Notes: a model not told the origin generated them from the letters alone. DNA of 64,000 bases from JAWXUC01 sp044432975 (GCA_044432975.1 JAWXUC010000004.1:72604-136603), one strand, 5' to 3'; positions 26,058-34,572 are shown, numbered from the stretch's first letter. Numbers and translations: made by a program.

Positions 26058-27158
26058 ATGAATGAAAACTATAATTATTTAACAGGATTAAAAGGTGTTT
26101 GCGGAATAGGGGTTACAATATTTCATTATTTATTGGCATATGCTTGTTTTGGATATATTGGTTATGAATCAGGCATTGCTGAAAGTGAAAAATATTCTTA
26201 TTATTTTAAGTACTTTCCATATTCAATATTATCTAATGCTTCTTTCTTTTTATATGTTTTTTTTGCAATTATAGCTTTTCTTCCTGCGCAGCACTTTTTT
26301 AAAAATAATGATGTGGAGTGGATTAAAAAACAAGCCGTTGTTCGTTATTTTCGGTTTATGCCATATATTTTAACTTGCGCTATTATAACGTGGGCTATGT
26401 ATAGGTTGGGTTTTTTTTACAATAAAGAATTAGGCTCTCTTTTATATATTAATTGGAATATGGGATTTTATCCTGATAGTATTTCTTTTTTAGATGCATT
26501 GAAGAACGGTTTTTATTCAGCATTATTTGAAGGTGATGCAACATATAATTCTGTTTTTTGGTGTATGCAGATAATTTTTATGGGGTCTTATCTTTCTTAT
26601 GCACTACTGTTATTTTGGGGAGGAGCTAAAAATCGTTGGTTGATTTATTTTGTATTATTTGCGCTTTCTTTTAACTTTCCCGTTTATACATCTTTTTTAG
26701 CAGGTGTTGTTGCTGCTGATATTATAAATAATAGAACCATTAAAAATAAATATTCATTTATATTTGTTTTTTTGGGGTTGATATTTGGTTTTTTTCCAGA
26801 GGTGTTATTGCCAGCAGAAAGTTTTGAAAAAGTATTCTTTGGAATAGGCGGTTTGTTTGTTTTGTTGGGCTTTAGTTTGTCTGAAAAGTTAAAGTTTATG
26901 ATTGATGGCAGAGTTTTTCAAATTTGCGGAAAATATTCTTTTTCTTTAGTGATAATGCATTTTCCTGTTATGATGTCTTTTTCTGCGTGGTTATTTATGA
27001 AGTGTTATGAAGTTATGGGTTATGGAATATCTTTGGTAATAACTTTTGTTTTAAGCATTCCTGTAATAATTTTGGCAACTTTTTTGTTTCAAAAAATTGT
27101 AGAGGTTCCAACTTGTAAGCTTTCTAATAAAGTTTATTCTTTTTTAGGTCTTGATTAA
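26058..27158 (+). CDS. acyltransferase family 3 membrane protein
   Basis: A 366-residue protein with about ten transmembrane helices, of the OafA/YrhL type that O-acylates surface polysaccharides or lipids. It begins YNYLTGLKGVCGIGVTIFHYLLAYA, where the LKG.....FHY pattern holds the conserved catalytic-site histidine. The ATG at 26058 follows GGAGAAAAGG; an earlier in-frame ATG at 26010 lies in the terminator. The substrate cannot be told from the sequence. It follows the ribosomal operon but is separated by its terminator, so it needs its own promoter. Confidence 0.8.
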   Translation: MNENYNYLTGLKGVCGIGVTIFHYLLAYACFGYIGYESGIAESEKYSYYFKYFPYSILSNASFFLYVFFAIIAFLPAQHFFKNNDVEWIKKQAVVRYFRFMPYILTCAIITWAMYRLGFFYNKELGSLLYINWNMGFYPDSISFLDALKNGFYSALFEGDATYNSVFWCMQIIFMGSYLSYALLLFWGGAKNRWLIYFVLFALSFNFPVYTSFLAGVVAADIINNRTIKNKYSFIFVFLGLIFGFFPEVLLPAESFEKVFFGIGGLFVLLGFSLSEKLKFMIDGRVFQICGKYSFSLVIMHFPVMMSFSAWLFMKCYEVMGYGISLVITFVLSIPVIILATFLFQKIVEVPTCKLSNKVYSFLGLD

Positions 27159-27219
27159 TTAAAACATTGTGTTAGTCTTTTGTTATTGAAAAAATTAACC
27201 AAAAATAAATAATAAAATT

Positions 27220-27771
27220 ATGGAAAATGAAACAGTAGCAAATTTAATGCAAATTTTAGGCGATGTTAAACAACTTAGAAGAAAAGGTTGGATTGTTCGC
27301 AATGTTGAAAACCCAGAATCTGATGCGGATCATATGTATTCAATGATGATGATGGCGATGCTTTTTACCCCGAAAGAATTAAATAGAGAAAAATGCTTGT
27401 TGTTAGCGCTTGTTCATGATATTGGAGAAATCTACGCTGGTGATTTTACTCCTTTTGATGATATTTCTTTAGAGGATAAAGCAAAGAGGGAATATTTGGC
27501 AGCAAAAAGAGTTTCTGAAGAACTTAATAATTCAGAAATTTATGATTTGTTTGATGAGTTTGAAAAATGTGAAACAGATGAGGCAAAATGGGTGAAGATG
27601 TTGGATAAGCTAGATTGTATTGTTATGTCTAAATATTATGACCTTAAAAAGATGTCTCCACAAAACTTGTTTGATGAGTTTGTTTTTAATGCAGAAGCAA
27701 AAGTTAAAGAAATTTCTTCTCAATACCAAGATGACGTTTTGCAAATTATTCAATGTTTGAAAAAAATTTAA
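27220..27771 (+). CDS. HD-domain hydrolase (HDDC2/YfbR-like)
   Basis: A 183-residue metal-dependent phosphohydrolase. The metal ligands are visible as H in ESDADHMYSM (about residue 38), HD in ALVHDIGEIYAGD (about 66-67) and D in KMLDKLDCI. The family includes 5'-nucleotidases acting on deoxynucleoside monophosphates; the exact substrate is not evident. It stands between the acyltransferase and a shared terminator. Confidence 0.8.
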   Translation: MENETVANLMQILGDVKQLRRKGWIVRNVENPESDADHMYSMMMMAMLFTPKELNREKCLLLALVHDIGEIYAGDFTPFDDISLEDKAKREYLAAKRVSEELNNSEIYDLFDEFEKCETDEAKWVKMLDKLDCIVMSKYYDLKKMSPQNLFDEFVFNAEAKVKEISSQYQDDVLQIIQCLKKI

Positions 27772-27778
27772 ATTTTAT

Positions 27779-27804
27779 CTGCTATTAATTTTATAGCAGG
27801 TTTT
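27779..27804. terminator. terminator between convergent genes
   Basis: CTGCTAT (27779-27785) pairs with ATAGCAG (27793-27799), followed by a T-rich tract on the plus strand. It overlaps the last codons of the minus-strand gene. Confidence 0.7.
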
Positions 27805-29251
27805 CTTTTTCTAAATCTTTTATGTCTGCTGGATGAGTAATGTCTTTTAATGTTTTTTCTTCTTCAGCATTTATTATTGTTGTATAATCGCTATGAGATA
27901 AGAAAAAAGCTCTAGTTTGAGAGTTCTCAGGAACAATGTCTGCATATTCAAACAGGCTTTTAGACCATAAGACTGGATTGTATTTTATACCGTTGTGTCC
28001 GCTGATTATTAATTGTTTTTCTTTTTTTAAGTCAAAAGCTTTTATCATTTTTGAAAAATGCTCTTTGGTTAAATATGGTTGATCTGCAGGGATGATAAAA
28101 GCACCTTGGCAAAAGTTTGGTAAAGACTTTATTCCGAGCTCTATTGAGCTTTTTATGCCAGATCTGTATTCTGAATTTATCATAATATTAACATCTAAAT
28201 CTTTTAGTATTTCTTTTGATTCTTCTTCTCTGTGTCCTAATATAACAAAAATTGGTGAAATTCCTGCTTCGATGGCTGTCTTTACTGATTTTAATAAAAC
28301 AGGTTCACCTTTTATTTCTGCAAATAGTTTATTTGTTCCTGCTCTTATAGATGTTCCTGCTGCTAAAATAATGCCACCGATATTGCCTTTGTTTTCTTTG
28401 TTTTTAAGCGGTGTAATTAAATCTGAAGTTTCTGTTATTATATCTGTTGAATTTAAGATAACAGGTGCGTCGTTTAAGAAGTCTGTGGCTATTAGTTTTT
28501 CTGTTAAAATTGCTTTATTGATTATGATATCAAGGTTGTAAGAACTATTTGTTGCATAATTATAAGGTAATGCAATAATTTTAATGTTTTTCTTTGTGGC
28601 AATTAAAATATCAGAAACTCCAATTTCTGGAAAATGTGAACAAATAATGTCATCAAAAGCTTTTTCTATAGTTTTTTTGATGATTGTTTTATCACTAATA
28701 GGAGATGATATGAAAATAATGTCTGGATTGGTTTTTTCTGCTGAATATATTGCTTTATCTAGTTCTTCTTCAGAAAAATCACATGTTTCTTCAATTTTTA
28801 TTTCTGTTTTTAAGAAAGATAAATTATTTTTAATTTTTTGATTTGTTTTTTCAATAAGGTTGTTTTCTTCAACAGTATTGTTTAGTTTTAAGTTAATTAA
28901 TGCGATGGATTTTTTTTCTTTAGGAATAATGTTTAGGAGATCTGTGTTGCCTGAGATGTTAAAGATGATGCTGTCAACGTCTTCCATTGTTATTTTATCG
29001 TTGACTTCTATTTTTGCTACAATCTGATTTTTTAATACTATAGAATAAGAAAATAAGCAATTTAGGACAACAAGATGAGAACGTTCATTGAAGTTTTTTA
29101 AGCGATTGTCAGATGCTATGAAAATTCCGTCTTTAAGAGCAATTATTTGTGCGATGTTGTTTTTTGCATCTACTTTATATGCTAAATTGTTTCCACATAT
29201 TTTTGCAGAGATAATTTTTAAGGCATTTTCAATATTTGTATTTTTTTTCAT
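27791..29251 (-). CDS. molybdopterin-binding domain / MobA-like nucleotidyltransferase fusion
   Basis: A 486-residue two-domain protein. The C-terminal part, from about residue 293, is a MobA/MocA-type NTP transferase: GGIILAAGTSIRAGTNKLFAEIKGEPVL is the nucleotide-binding loop and IPADQPYLT the metal site. The N-terminal ~290 residues resemble the MoeA/MogA-like molybdopterin-binding fold (NPDIIFISSPISD region). This architecture is known in alphaproteobacteria, and MocA-type enzymes attach CMP to the molybdenum cofactor for xanthine-oxidase-family enzymes. No other molybdenum gene is nearby. The substrate is inferred, not shown. Confidence 0.75.
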   Translation of the reverse strand: MKKNTNIENALKIISAKICGNNLAYKVDAKNNIAQIIALKDGIFIASDNRLKNFNERSHLVVLNCLFSYSIVLKNQIVAKIEVNDKITMEDVDSIIFNISGNTDLLNIIPKEKKSIALINLKLNNTVEENNLIEKTNQKIKNNLSFLKTEIKIEETCDFSEEELDKAIYSAEKTNPDIIFISSPISDKTIIKKTIEKAFDDIICSHFPEIGVSDILIATKKNIKIIALPYNYATNSSYNLDIIINKAILTEKLIATDFLNDAPVILNSTDIITETSDLITPLKNKENKGNIGGIILAAGTSIRAGTNKLFAEIKGEPVLLKSVKTAIEAGISPIFVILGHREEESKEILKDLDVNIMINSEYRSGIKSSIELGIKSLPNFCQGAFIIPADQPYLTKEHFSKMIKAFDLKKEKQLIISGHNGIKYNPVLWSKSLFEYADIVPENSQTRAFFLSHSDYTTIINAEEEKTLKDITHPADIKDLEKENLL

Positions 29252-29303
29252 GAAGAGATTATAACGATTAATTTTTTTTTTACAAATAAAAAAAGATAAT
29301 TAC

Positions 29304-29332
29304 TTGACTATTTTTTTTTTGTGTATTATAGA
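29304..29332 (+). promoter_or_regulatory. sigma-70 type promoter of the tRNA gene
   Basis: TTGACT (29304-29309) and TATAGA (29327-29332) are separated by 17 bases. The tRNA begins 24 bases after the -10 box. Confidence 0.65.
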
Positions 29333-29355
29333 ATTGTTTGAACAACGCGCTCAAA

Positions 29356-29432
29356 GGGTCTTTAGCTCAGTTGGTTAGAGCAGGCCGCTCATAACGGTCT
29401 GGTCGCCTGTTCGAGTCAGGCAAGACCCACCA
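29356..29432 (+). tRNA. tRNA with CAU anticodon (Ile-lysidine type or elongator Met)
   Basis: A 77-base cloverleaf: acceptor GGGTCTT/AAGACCC, D-arm GCTC/GAGC, anticodon stem GGCCG/CGGTC with loop CTCATAA, T-arm GCCTG/CAGGC, and an encoded CCA end. The anticodon is CAU. G1-C72 pairing excludes the initiator. The region AGCAGGC..CTCATAA followed by TGGTCGC resembles E. coli tRNA-Ile2 more than tRNA-Met, so it may be the TilS-modified AUA decoder. Confidence 0.95.
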
Positions 29433-29437
29433 TTCAG

Positions 29438-29472
29438 AATCCCCCTCTCTTTTTAGAGAGGGGGATTTTTTT
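29438..29472 (+). terminator. terminator of the tRNA transcript
   Basis: AATCCCCCTCTCT (29438-29450) pairs with AGAGAGGGGGATT (29455-29467) around TTTT, followed by T residues. Between here and 29675 I see only AT-rich DNA with a short direct repeat (AAATCTCTCT twice near 29569-29593) and no gene. Confidence 0.95.
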
Positions 29473-29675
29473 GTTTTAAATCCCACAATCTGTAAGGCTT
29501 TGAGCCCTGCTCGGTCTGGGCAAAAAGTTTTTATTTCATCCATATTTTATAAAAAATCTCTCTGTTTTAAGCAAATCTCTCTTTGAGGTCTGAACAGCTT
29601 TATTTTTTAATCCGTTGAAAACTCATTGTTTTTATTAGTTTGTTTGTTTTAATGAGCGATTAGCAAATAAAAATC

Positions 29676-29723
29676 AAAAAAACTCGGACTGATTTTAATT
29701 TTTTTTCGTAGTTCCTTATATAA
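29676..29723 (+). promoter_or_regulatory. duplicated phage promoter-like element, copy 1
   Basis: Contains GGACT (29686-29690), 16 bases, then CGTAGTTCCTTATATAA. A nearly identical 48-base element lies at 32595-32642; each precedes a small gene by 24-27 bases. GGAAC-N16-CGT is the general form of promoters used by ECF sigma factors, and a sigma-like gene lies at 32113. Confidence 0.6.
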
Positions 29724-29746
29724 CCAACCAAAAGGAGCTTATAGTT

Positions 29747-29908
29747 ATGAAAGAACAAGACCTACCCTATTATATCGCTGCTAAATTTATTGCATTAGCC
29801 TATTACAGAAAGTTCATAAATCGCAATAAAAGACTGGACTTTAACGACAACAAGAGCGTTACTAACCCCATAAACAACGAGTTTATTGGAGAAAGAGATA
29901 ATGAATAA
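29747..29908 (+). CDS. small phage protein
   Basis: A 53-residue protein (starting MKEQDLPYYIAAKFIALAYY) too short for most gene finders. AAGGAG lies eight bases upstream of the ATG, the duplicated promoter-like element lies before that, and the stop overlaps the next start. The function is unknown. The conserved position in front of the DUF2924 gene suggests it belongs to the integrase operon. Confidence 0.6.
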   Translation: MKEQDLPYYIAAKFIALAYYRKFINRNKRLDFNDNKSVTNPINNEFIGERDNE

Positions 29909-30305
29909 TATATCGGCTTATATCGCAAATCTAGAAAATTTAACATCTGAAGAGCTAGTTAAAATTTGGGGCTCTTATTTTAACGAAAAACCCGAGCAAA
30001 CCACAAAGCGATATCTAATAAGACGCATCGCCTATAGAGTGCAAGAAATTAAATATGGAGGTTTAAGGCCTGATATTATAAAATTACTAAATAAGCGAGT
30101 TAAAGATGAATCAAAGGTTAAAACAAACCCCTTAAAACTTGGCACAACATTAAGCAAAATATATAAAGATGTTGAGTTTAGGGTAAAAGTTGTTGAGGAC
30201 GGATTTGAGTATAATGGCTTCATTTATAAGAGCTTAACAAAAGTGGCTTTTGTAATCACAGGGCAAAAAACCTCTGGCCCCCTATTTTTTGGAGTAAAAG
30301 AATGA
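29901..30305 (+). CDS. DUF2924 family protein
   Basis: A 134-residue member of DUF2924. The family pattern is clear: NLTSEELVKIWGSYFNEKP, RYLIRRIAYRVQEIKYGGL, VEDGFEYNGFIYKSLTKVA and ITGQKTSGPLFFG. Members sit directly before large serine recombinases in alphaproteobacterial prophages and are thought to assist them; the activity has not, to my knowledge, been established. The ATG at 29901 is preferred over one 15 bases upstream because it overlaps the preceding stop. It overlaps the recombinase by four bases. Confidence 0.88.
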   Translation: MNNISAYIANLENLTSEELVKIWGSYFNEKPEQTTKRYLIRRIAYRVQEIKYGGLRPDIIKLLNKRVKDESKVKTNPLKLGTTLSKIYKDVEFRVKVVEDGFEYNGFIYKSLTKVAFVITGQKTSGPLFFGVKE

Positions 30306-31618
30306 CACAGATAAGGCAAAAGCTAAGATGTGCGATTTATACAAGGAAATCTAGTGATGAAGGTCTTTCAATGGATTTTAATACTCTTGATGCTCAAAGA
30401 GAGGCTGCCGAAAGTTATATCCTAAGCCAAAAACACGAAGGCTGGACTATCATCCCAACAATTTATGAAGATGGTGGTTTTAGCGGTGGCAATATGAAAA
30501 GACCTGGTTTTCAAAAATTATTATCTGATGTTGAGCGAGGCTTTGTAGATATGATTGTGGTTTACAAAATCGACCGCTTGACTAGGAGTCTTACTGACTT
30601 TTCAAAAATGATAGAAATATTTGAAAAGCACAATGTTTCATTTGTTTCGGTTACACAACAATTTAACACCTCAACTTCTATGGGTAGATTAACATTGAAT
30701 ATGCTATTATCCTTTGCTCAGTTTGAAAGAGAGGTGGGCTCGGAGCGTGTTAGAGATAAAATTGCGGCATCCAAGAAAAAAGGAATGTTTATGGGCGGAT
30801 TACCTTCTTTGGGTTATAATATCAACAACAGACAATTAGTGATTAATAAAAACGAGGCCAAGTTAGTAAAGCTCATTTATGATTATTATATCAAAACTCA
30901 CTCTTATAGAAAAACTGCAGATTACATTAACGCCAGCGGTTATACTACAAAAAAATGGACCAGCAAATCAGGAAAGCTTCATGGTGGCAAACCATTTGAC
31001 TTTTCAAACATCTATAGAATACTAAATAATGTCGTATATATCGGCAAAATTACTCACAAAGACCAAGAATATGATGGCTTGCACCAACCTATCATTTCTC
31101 AAGATATTTGGGACAAAGTGCAAGAAATAAAAAAAATTCCACCTCAAAAAAGAACTTTGGCCATGGACGGCAAAATATTACCAATGTTAAGAGGAAAAAT
31201 ATTTTGTGGATGCTGCAGAATGCCAATGACGACAACAACAACCAAGAAAAAGAATATTTTATATACATATTATGTTTCTACCAATGTTTTTAAGAATGGT
31301 TATGAGAAGTGTGAGCTTGGCTCTATTCCTGCAAATAAGATTGAAGGCTTGGTTGTGGGAAAGATAAAAGAGCTACTAAAAGCCCCAGAGGTCTTCTTTC
31401 AAGCATATAAAGAGGTAAAGTTATTAAATAAAAATATAGACGAGAAGTTATTTTATAATAGACTTAAAAGAATGGATGATATTTGGGATTATTTACAACC
31501 TGCAGAAATTAATCAGATTATTCAAGCAATGTTAGAAAAGGTCATCATATATGACAACCGAATAGAAATAAGAGTTAATGTTAAAGGAATTCACAGCAAA
31601 TTAAAGGAGTTCAAATAA
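30302..31618 (+). CDS. large serine recombinase (prophage integrase)
   Basis: A 438-residue site-specific recombinase. The resolvase catalytic domain is residues 1 to about 150, with the nucleophilic serine in AIYTRKSSDEG (about 17-18) and arginines in YKIDRLTRSL and RVRDKIAASKK. The 'recombinase' DNA-binding domain spans about 165-270. A zinc ribbon follows (FCGCCRMPM ... CELGS, about 300-345). The coiled-coil tail is short compared with phiC31-type integrases. It probably integrates and excises the prophage with the DUF2924 protein upstream and the small protein downstream. Confidence 0.93.
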   Translation: MTQIRQKLRCAIYTRKSSDEGLSMDFNTLDAQREAAESYILSQKHEGWTIIPTIYEDGGFSGGNMKRPGFQKLLSDVERGFVDMIVVYKIDRLTRSLTDFSKMIEIFEKHNVSFVSVTQQFNTSTSMGRLTLNMLLSFAQFEREVGSERVRDKIAASKKKGMFMGGLPSLGYNINNRQLVINKNEAKLVKLIYDYYIKTHSYRKTADYINASGYTTKKWTSKSGKLHGGKPFDFSNIYRILNNVVYIGKITHKDQEYDGLHQPIISQDIWDKVQEIKKIPPQKRTLAMDGKILPMLRGKIFCGCCRMPMTTTTTKKKNILYTYYVSTNVFKNGYEKCELGSIPANKIEGLVVGKIKELLKAPEVFFQAYKEVKLLNKNIDEKLFYNRLKRMDDIWDYLQPAEINQIIQAMLEKVIIYDNRIEIRVNVKGIHSKLKEFK

Positions 31619-32019
31619 TGCTAGGATATTTTGATGAAAAAAACAAAGATATTTTAATTATTGAGGTTGCAGGCTCATTTAGACGAGGAATCAACGGAAA
31701 ATCCCTTGTAGATACTCATAATATAAAAGTTGAAAATAAAGAAGTTCTAAAAAACAATCTTTTATCTTATTTGAAAAAAGCTATTGATTGGCAAAAAGAA
31801 CTCGAGTTAAACAAAATCTCAATAGCTGAGCTATCAAAAAGAAAAAATATCGATGCAAGCACAATCAGTAGAGTTTTGGCTCTAAACTATTTGGCGCCAG
31901 ACATTATTGAAAACATCATCCTTGGCAACTATCCTGCAACACTCTCTGCTAGAGAGCTTATCCATAATGCCATTCCTTATGACTGGGAATTACAAAGAAG
32001 TATATATGGATTCAAATAA
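31618..32019 (+). CDS. recombinase-associated helix-turn-helix protein
   Basis: A 133-residue protein whose start overlaps the recombinase stop (TAATG). It contains a ParB-like helix-turn-helix (ISIAELSKRKNIDASTISRVLAL) and the sequence YLAPDIIENIILGNYP, ending in PYDWELQRSIYGF. Proteins with this LAPDIVEAI..G and DW..Q...GF pattern regularly follow DUF2924-linked recombinases. A role as a recombination directionality or accessory factor is inference. Confidence 0.75.
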   Translation: MLGYFDEKNKDILIIEVAGSFRRGINGKSLVDTHNIKVENKEVLKNNLLSYLKKAIDWQKELELNKISIAELSKRKNIDASTISRVLALNYLAPDIIENIILGNYPATLSARELIHNAIPYDWELQRSIYGFK

Positions 32020-32112
32020 AGTAACCACAAGTTTTAGTAAATCCGTTTTGTATAGACGCAAATAAAAGCACCTTATATCCTTTTGTTTTAATTTAACAAA
32101 AGGATATAAAAC

Positions 32113-32610
32113 ATGAATTATAAAGGAATTAATTCAGATGCTGTTTCTACAGCATCTTTTTTTGCATATAAATTAACCTTAACAAACAAATTTCAATATC
32201 ATGAAAGAGAGGATATTAAACAAGAGCTAATTCTTGATTATTTGATAAAATGTCAAAAATACAACCCAAGCAAAGGAGAGATGAAAACCTTTGTGAATGC
32301 AATAATGGTAAATAAAGCCAAGGATTTATTAAGAGAAAGAAGACATAAAATCATTGAAGTCATTCTAGATTCTGATGATAAAATTTGTGAAAATTCTATT
32401 ATGCAAGATAATAATGCGATTATAACGGTTGAAAATAATTGCGATGTAAAAAAAATAATGAGCTTTCTGTCCGCCAAGGAGAAAGCTCTTTGTTTATCTA
32501 TCATAGAGGGTTTAAGTATTAGTCAAGCTATTAAAAAATGTGGCGTTGGCAAATCAACATATTATGCCATGCTAAATAAAATCAAAATAATTTTAAAAAA
32601 CTTGGACTGA
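32113..32610 (+). CDS. phage-encoded sigma-70-like factor
   Basis: A 165-residue protein with region 2-like sequence (FQYHEREDIKQELILDYLIKCQKYNPSKGEMKTFVNAIMVNKAKDLLRERRH in pieces) and a region 4-like helix-turn-helix at about 118-160 (LSAKEKALCLSIIEGLSISQAIKKCGVGKSTYYAML). This is the layout of an ECF-type sigma factor, though only by pattern. Its stop codon lies inside the second copy of the promoter-like element, which could make it self-linked to the operon it activates. It is preceded by a 90-base gap containing an inverted repeat (AAAAGGATAT region). Confidence 0.65.
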   Translation: MNYKGINSDAVSTASFFAYKLTLTNKFQYHEREDIKQELILDYLIKCQKYNPSKGEMKTFVNAIMVNKAKDLLRERRHKIIEVILDSDDKICENSIMQDNNAIITVENNCDVKKIMSFLSAKEKALCLSIIEGLSISQAIKKCGVGKSTYYAMLNKIKIILKNLD

Positions 32611-32642
32611 TTTTAATTTTCTTGCGTAGTTCCTTATGTAAA
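32595..32642 (+). promoter_or_regulatory. duplicated phage promoter-like element, copy 2
   Basis: GGACT (32604-32608), 16 bases, CGTAGTTCCTTATGTAA. It matches the copy at 29676-29723 at 44 or more of 48 positions. It overlaps the last codons of the sigma-like gene and drives the replication block. Confidence 0.6.
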
Positions 32643-32668
32643 CATAATTTTAGAAAAGGAACAAATTT

Positions 32669-32866
32669 ATGAAAAGAAACAGACAGCCTTTATTTATAAG
32701 GCTTAGCAAATATACGCTTAAAAGCTTATTAAATAAATCAGATAGGACATTAACAAAGTTTGAAGCAATCTTATCTGAAGAAGCCAGAAGAGCCTCTCTA
32801 GCCCATAAGTGGGTGCAAGGTGTAATTCGTCTTAAAAAAGCTATGGAGGGCGATGAGAATGAGTAA
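32669..32866 (+). CDS. small basic phage protein
   Basis: A 65-residue basic protein (RNRQPLFIRLSKYTLKSLLNKSD ...) with no family that I recognise. AAAGGAAC upstream supports the start. It overlaps the next gene and is the first gene after promoter copy 2, so it may be a regulator or replication accessory. Confidence 0.55.
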   Translation: MKRNRQPLFIRLSKYTLKSLLNKSDRTLTKFEAILSEEARRASLAHKWVQGVIRLKKAMEGDENE

Positions 32867-33602
32867 CATCGGTTGGATTAAACTTCATCGTAAGATATTA
32901 ACTTGGGAGCTCTATAGAGATGCAAATGCTTTTAGAGTTTATATGCATTTTCTACTGAATGCTTATTATGAAAAGACAAAATGGGGGCAGCATGAATTTG
33001 AGCCAGGTGATTATAGTTTTACATATGATGCTCTTGCAGGAAGTTTGGGATTAACAGTTAGGCAAATACGTCTTGCTATTGAGAAGTTAAAAAAAAGTCA
33101 AAACATTGTCAGCAAAATGTCAGGAAGATTTCAGGTCATAAGCATTGTAAAATATAATCTTTTTAAGGATATTGAAAATACTAACGTCAGCGAAATGTCA
33201 AGTTCATGTCAAAAAAATGTTAGCAAAGTGTCAACTTTAAAAGAAGATAATAATATAATAAATAATAATTTAAAAAATAATAACTCTAACGAGTTATTAC
33301 AAAAAGATCGAGGTTCACGACTTGATGTCAATTTGAAATTATCCCCTCAGTGGCGTGAATATGCTGTTTCTCGTGGCTTAAACGACCCAGACACCGAGTT
33401 TGAGAGATTCAAGAATTATTGGACATCTCCTAATGCCAAAAAGCCTATGAAAAAAGATTGGCTGGCAACTTGGCGCAATTGGGTTTTGAAAATATCACAC
33501 ACGCCAAGAAACTCTTTTGCTGATTATCGTTCAAACGAAAATAATCCTTATGATGGAATGACCACCGAAGAAATCTTAGCAGCAAAGGGGATAATCCTAT
33601 GA
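32859..33602 (+). CDS. replication initiator-like protein (phage O / DnaT type)
   Basis: A 247-residue protein. Residues 1 to ~110 form a winged-helix domain (WIKLHRKILTWELYRDANAFRVYMHFL, then LAGSLGLTVRQIRLAIEKLK) found in phage replisome organisers. A low-complexity Asn-rich linker (about 140-155) leads to a C-terminal DnaT-like segment (SPQWREYAVSRGLNDPDTEFERFKNYW...KKDWLATWRNWV). Such proteins bind the phage origin and recruit helicase. GGAGG precedes the ATG at 32859, which overlaps the previous gene. Confidence 0.75.
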   Translation: MSNIGWIKLHRKILTWELYRDANAFRVYMHFLLNAYYEKTKWGQHEFEPGDYSFTYDALAGSLGLTVRQIRLAIEKLKKSQNIVSKMSGRFQVISIVKYNLFKDIENTNVSEMSSSCQKNVSKVSTLKEDNNIINNNLKNNNSNELLQKDRGSRLDVNLKLSPQWREYAVSRGLNDPDTEFERFKNYWTSPNAKKPMKKDWLATWRNWVLKISHTPRNSFADYRSNENNPYDGMTTEEILAAKGIIL

Positions 33603-34192
33603 GTATTGTTTCTTACCTTGACAACAAGCAAAAAGTTATGCGTAACCTTATTGACATTCTGATTGATTTTTATGGGCAACCACAATGGTTAATCAAACCA
33701 AAGAAAGGTCAAAGCTCAGAAGAAATCATGAAGCAATGGATAGCAACGTATGGTGATTATTGTGCTGAAGATCTAAGCAAAGCTGCCTACAGTCTTTTTA
33801 AGTGGCACAAATTAAAAACATTTCCAACAATGTCCCACGTCAACATGGCACTTGGGAGCTCTGAAAAAGAGCAACAAAAGGCTGCGTTAAAGCAATATCA
33901 TCATACTTGTAAGGAAGTGGAGTTATGGAGGGCGGATATGAAGCTCGGCAAGAGGTTCTTTACGATGCCGCATTATCGCAGAAGTGTCAACTATATCCTT
34001 GATTTCATGTTATTAGAACAAATTGGCCAATATGATTATTATGCAATTGAAGAAAGTTGCAAAGATAAAAAAACTCAAGAGATTGATATGCCCTTATTAA
34101 GAGGGAAAAAGTGCCGCCGGGCCGAGGAATTGGGGTTGTTTGAAATGTATATGGATAGCCTTTTGTTAAAATCTTATCAAGGAGAATTGTGA
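33599..34192 (+). CDS. phage protein, possibly replication partner
   Basis: A 197-residue protein with four-base overlaps (ATGA) at both ends, hence tightly coupled to the initiator-like gene. It is helical and rich in Lys, Glu and Trp (QPQWLIKPKKGQSSEEIMKQWIATYGDYCAEDL). No Walker motif is present, so it is not a DnaC-type ATPase. Position suggests a helicase-loading or replication accessory function; I do not recognise a family. Confidence 0.55.
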   Translation: MSIVSYLDNKQKVMRNLIDILIDFYGQPQWLIKPKKGQSSEEIMKQWIATYGDYCAEDLSKAAYSLFKWHKLKTFPTMSHVNMALGSSEKEQQKAALKQYHHTCKEVELWRADMKLGKRFFTMPHYRRSVNYILDFMLLEQIGQYDYYAIEESCKDKKTQEIDMPLLRGKKCRRAEELGLFEMYMDSLLLKSYQGEL

Positions 34193-34572
34193 TGGAATAT
34201 TTAAGCGTAACAGATATTAAATTTAGCCTTGAGACGGCGGTTTATGTTGATAAATTGCTTCCTCGTGTAGGCGTGGCAAGATATAAAACCTGTATGCCAG
34301 AAATAGTGTATACGCCTCAAGAGGTGGCTTGTATGGAGCGCCGCCCCCTCAAACTCACCCCAACCCAAGAGCAAGTGAGTATTTGGGAAATGGTCAATTT
34401 TGAGTGGTTGCCTCTTTTAGAGCATAATGAGCGAATCTTGCTTTGGAAGCGTGCCAGCTTTATTCCATGGAAATTGTTATGCCGAGAGTTCGGATTATCC
34501 CGTGCAACCTTGGCAAAAAGTTATAATACAGCTCTTGTTAAAATATTTATTTATGAAAAAACAAAGAAATAA
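34192..34572 (+). CDS. DUF6362-like helix-turn-helix protein
   Basis: A 126-residue protein with TYTPQEVACMERRPLKLTPTQEQVSIWEMVNFEWLPLL-like middle and a C-terminal helix-turn-helix (IPWKLLCREFGLSRATLAKSYNTAL). The pattern of a tryptophan-rich middle followed by W..IC..FG.SR.T is typical of DUF6362 proteins in alphaproteobacterial prophages. It may act as a late regulator. ATG at 34192 is preferred over GTG at 34189; both overlap the previous stop. Confidence 0.6.
   Translation: MEYLSVTDIKFSLETAVYVDKLLPRVGVARYKTCMPEIVYTPQEVACMERRPLKLTPTQEQVSIWEMVNFEWLPLLEHNERILLWKRASFIPWKLLCREFGLSRATLAKSYNTALVKIFIYEKTKK

Noticed and set aside
28092..28541. 149-codon frame antisense to the MobA-like fusion
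   Set aside because: It lies opposite conserved catalytic motifs and has no start site; it is a shadow.
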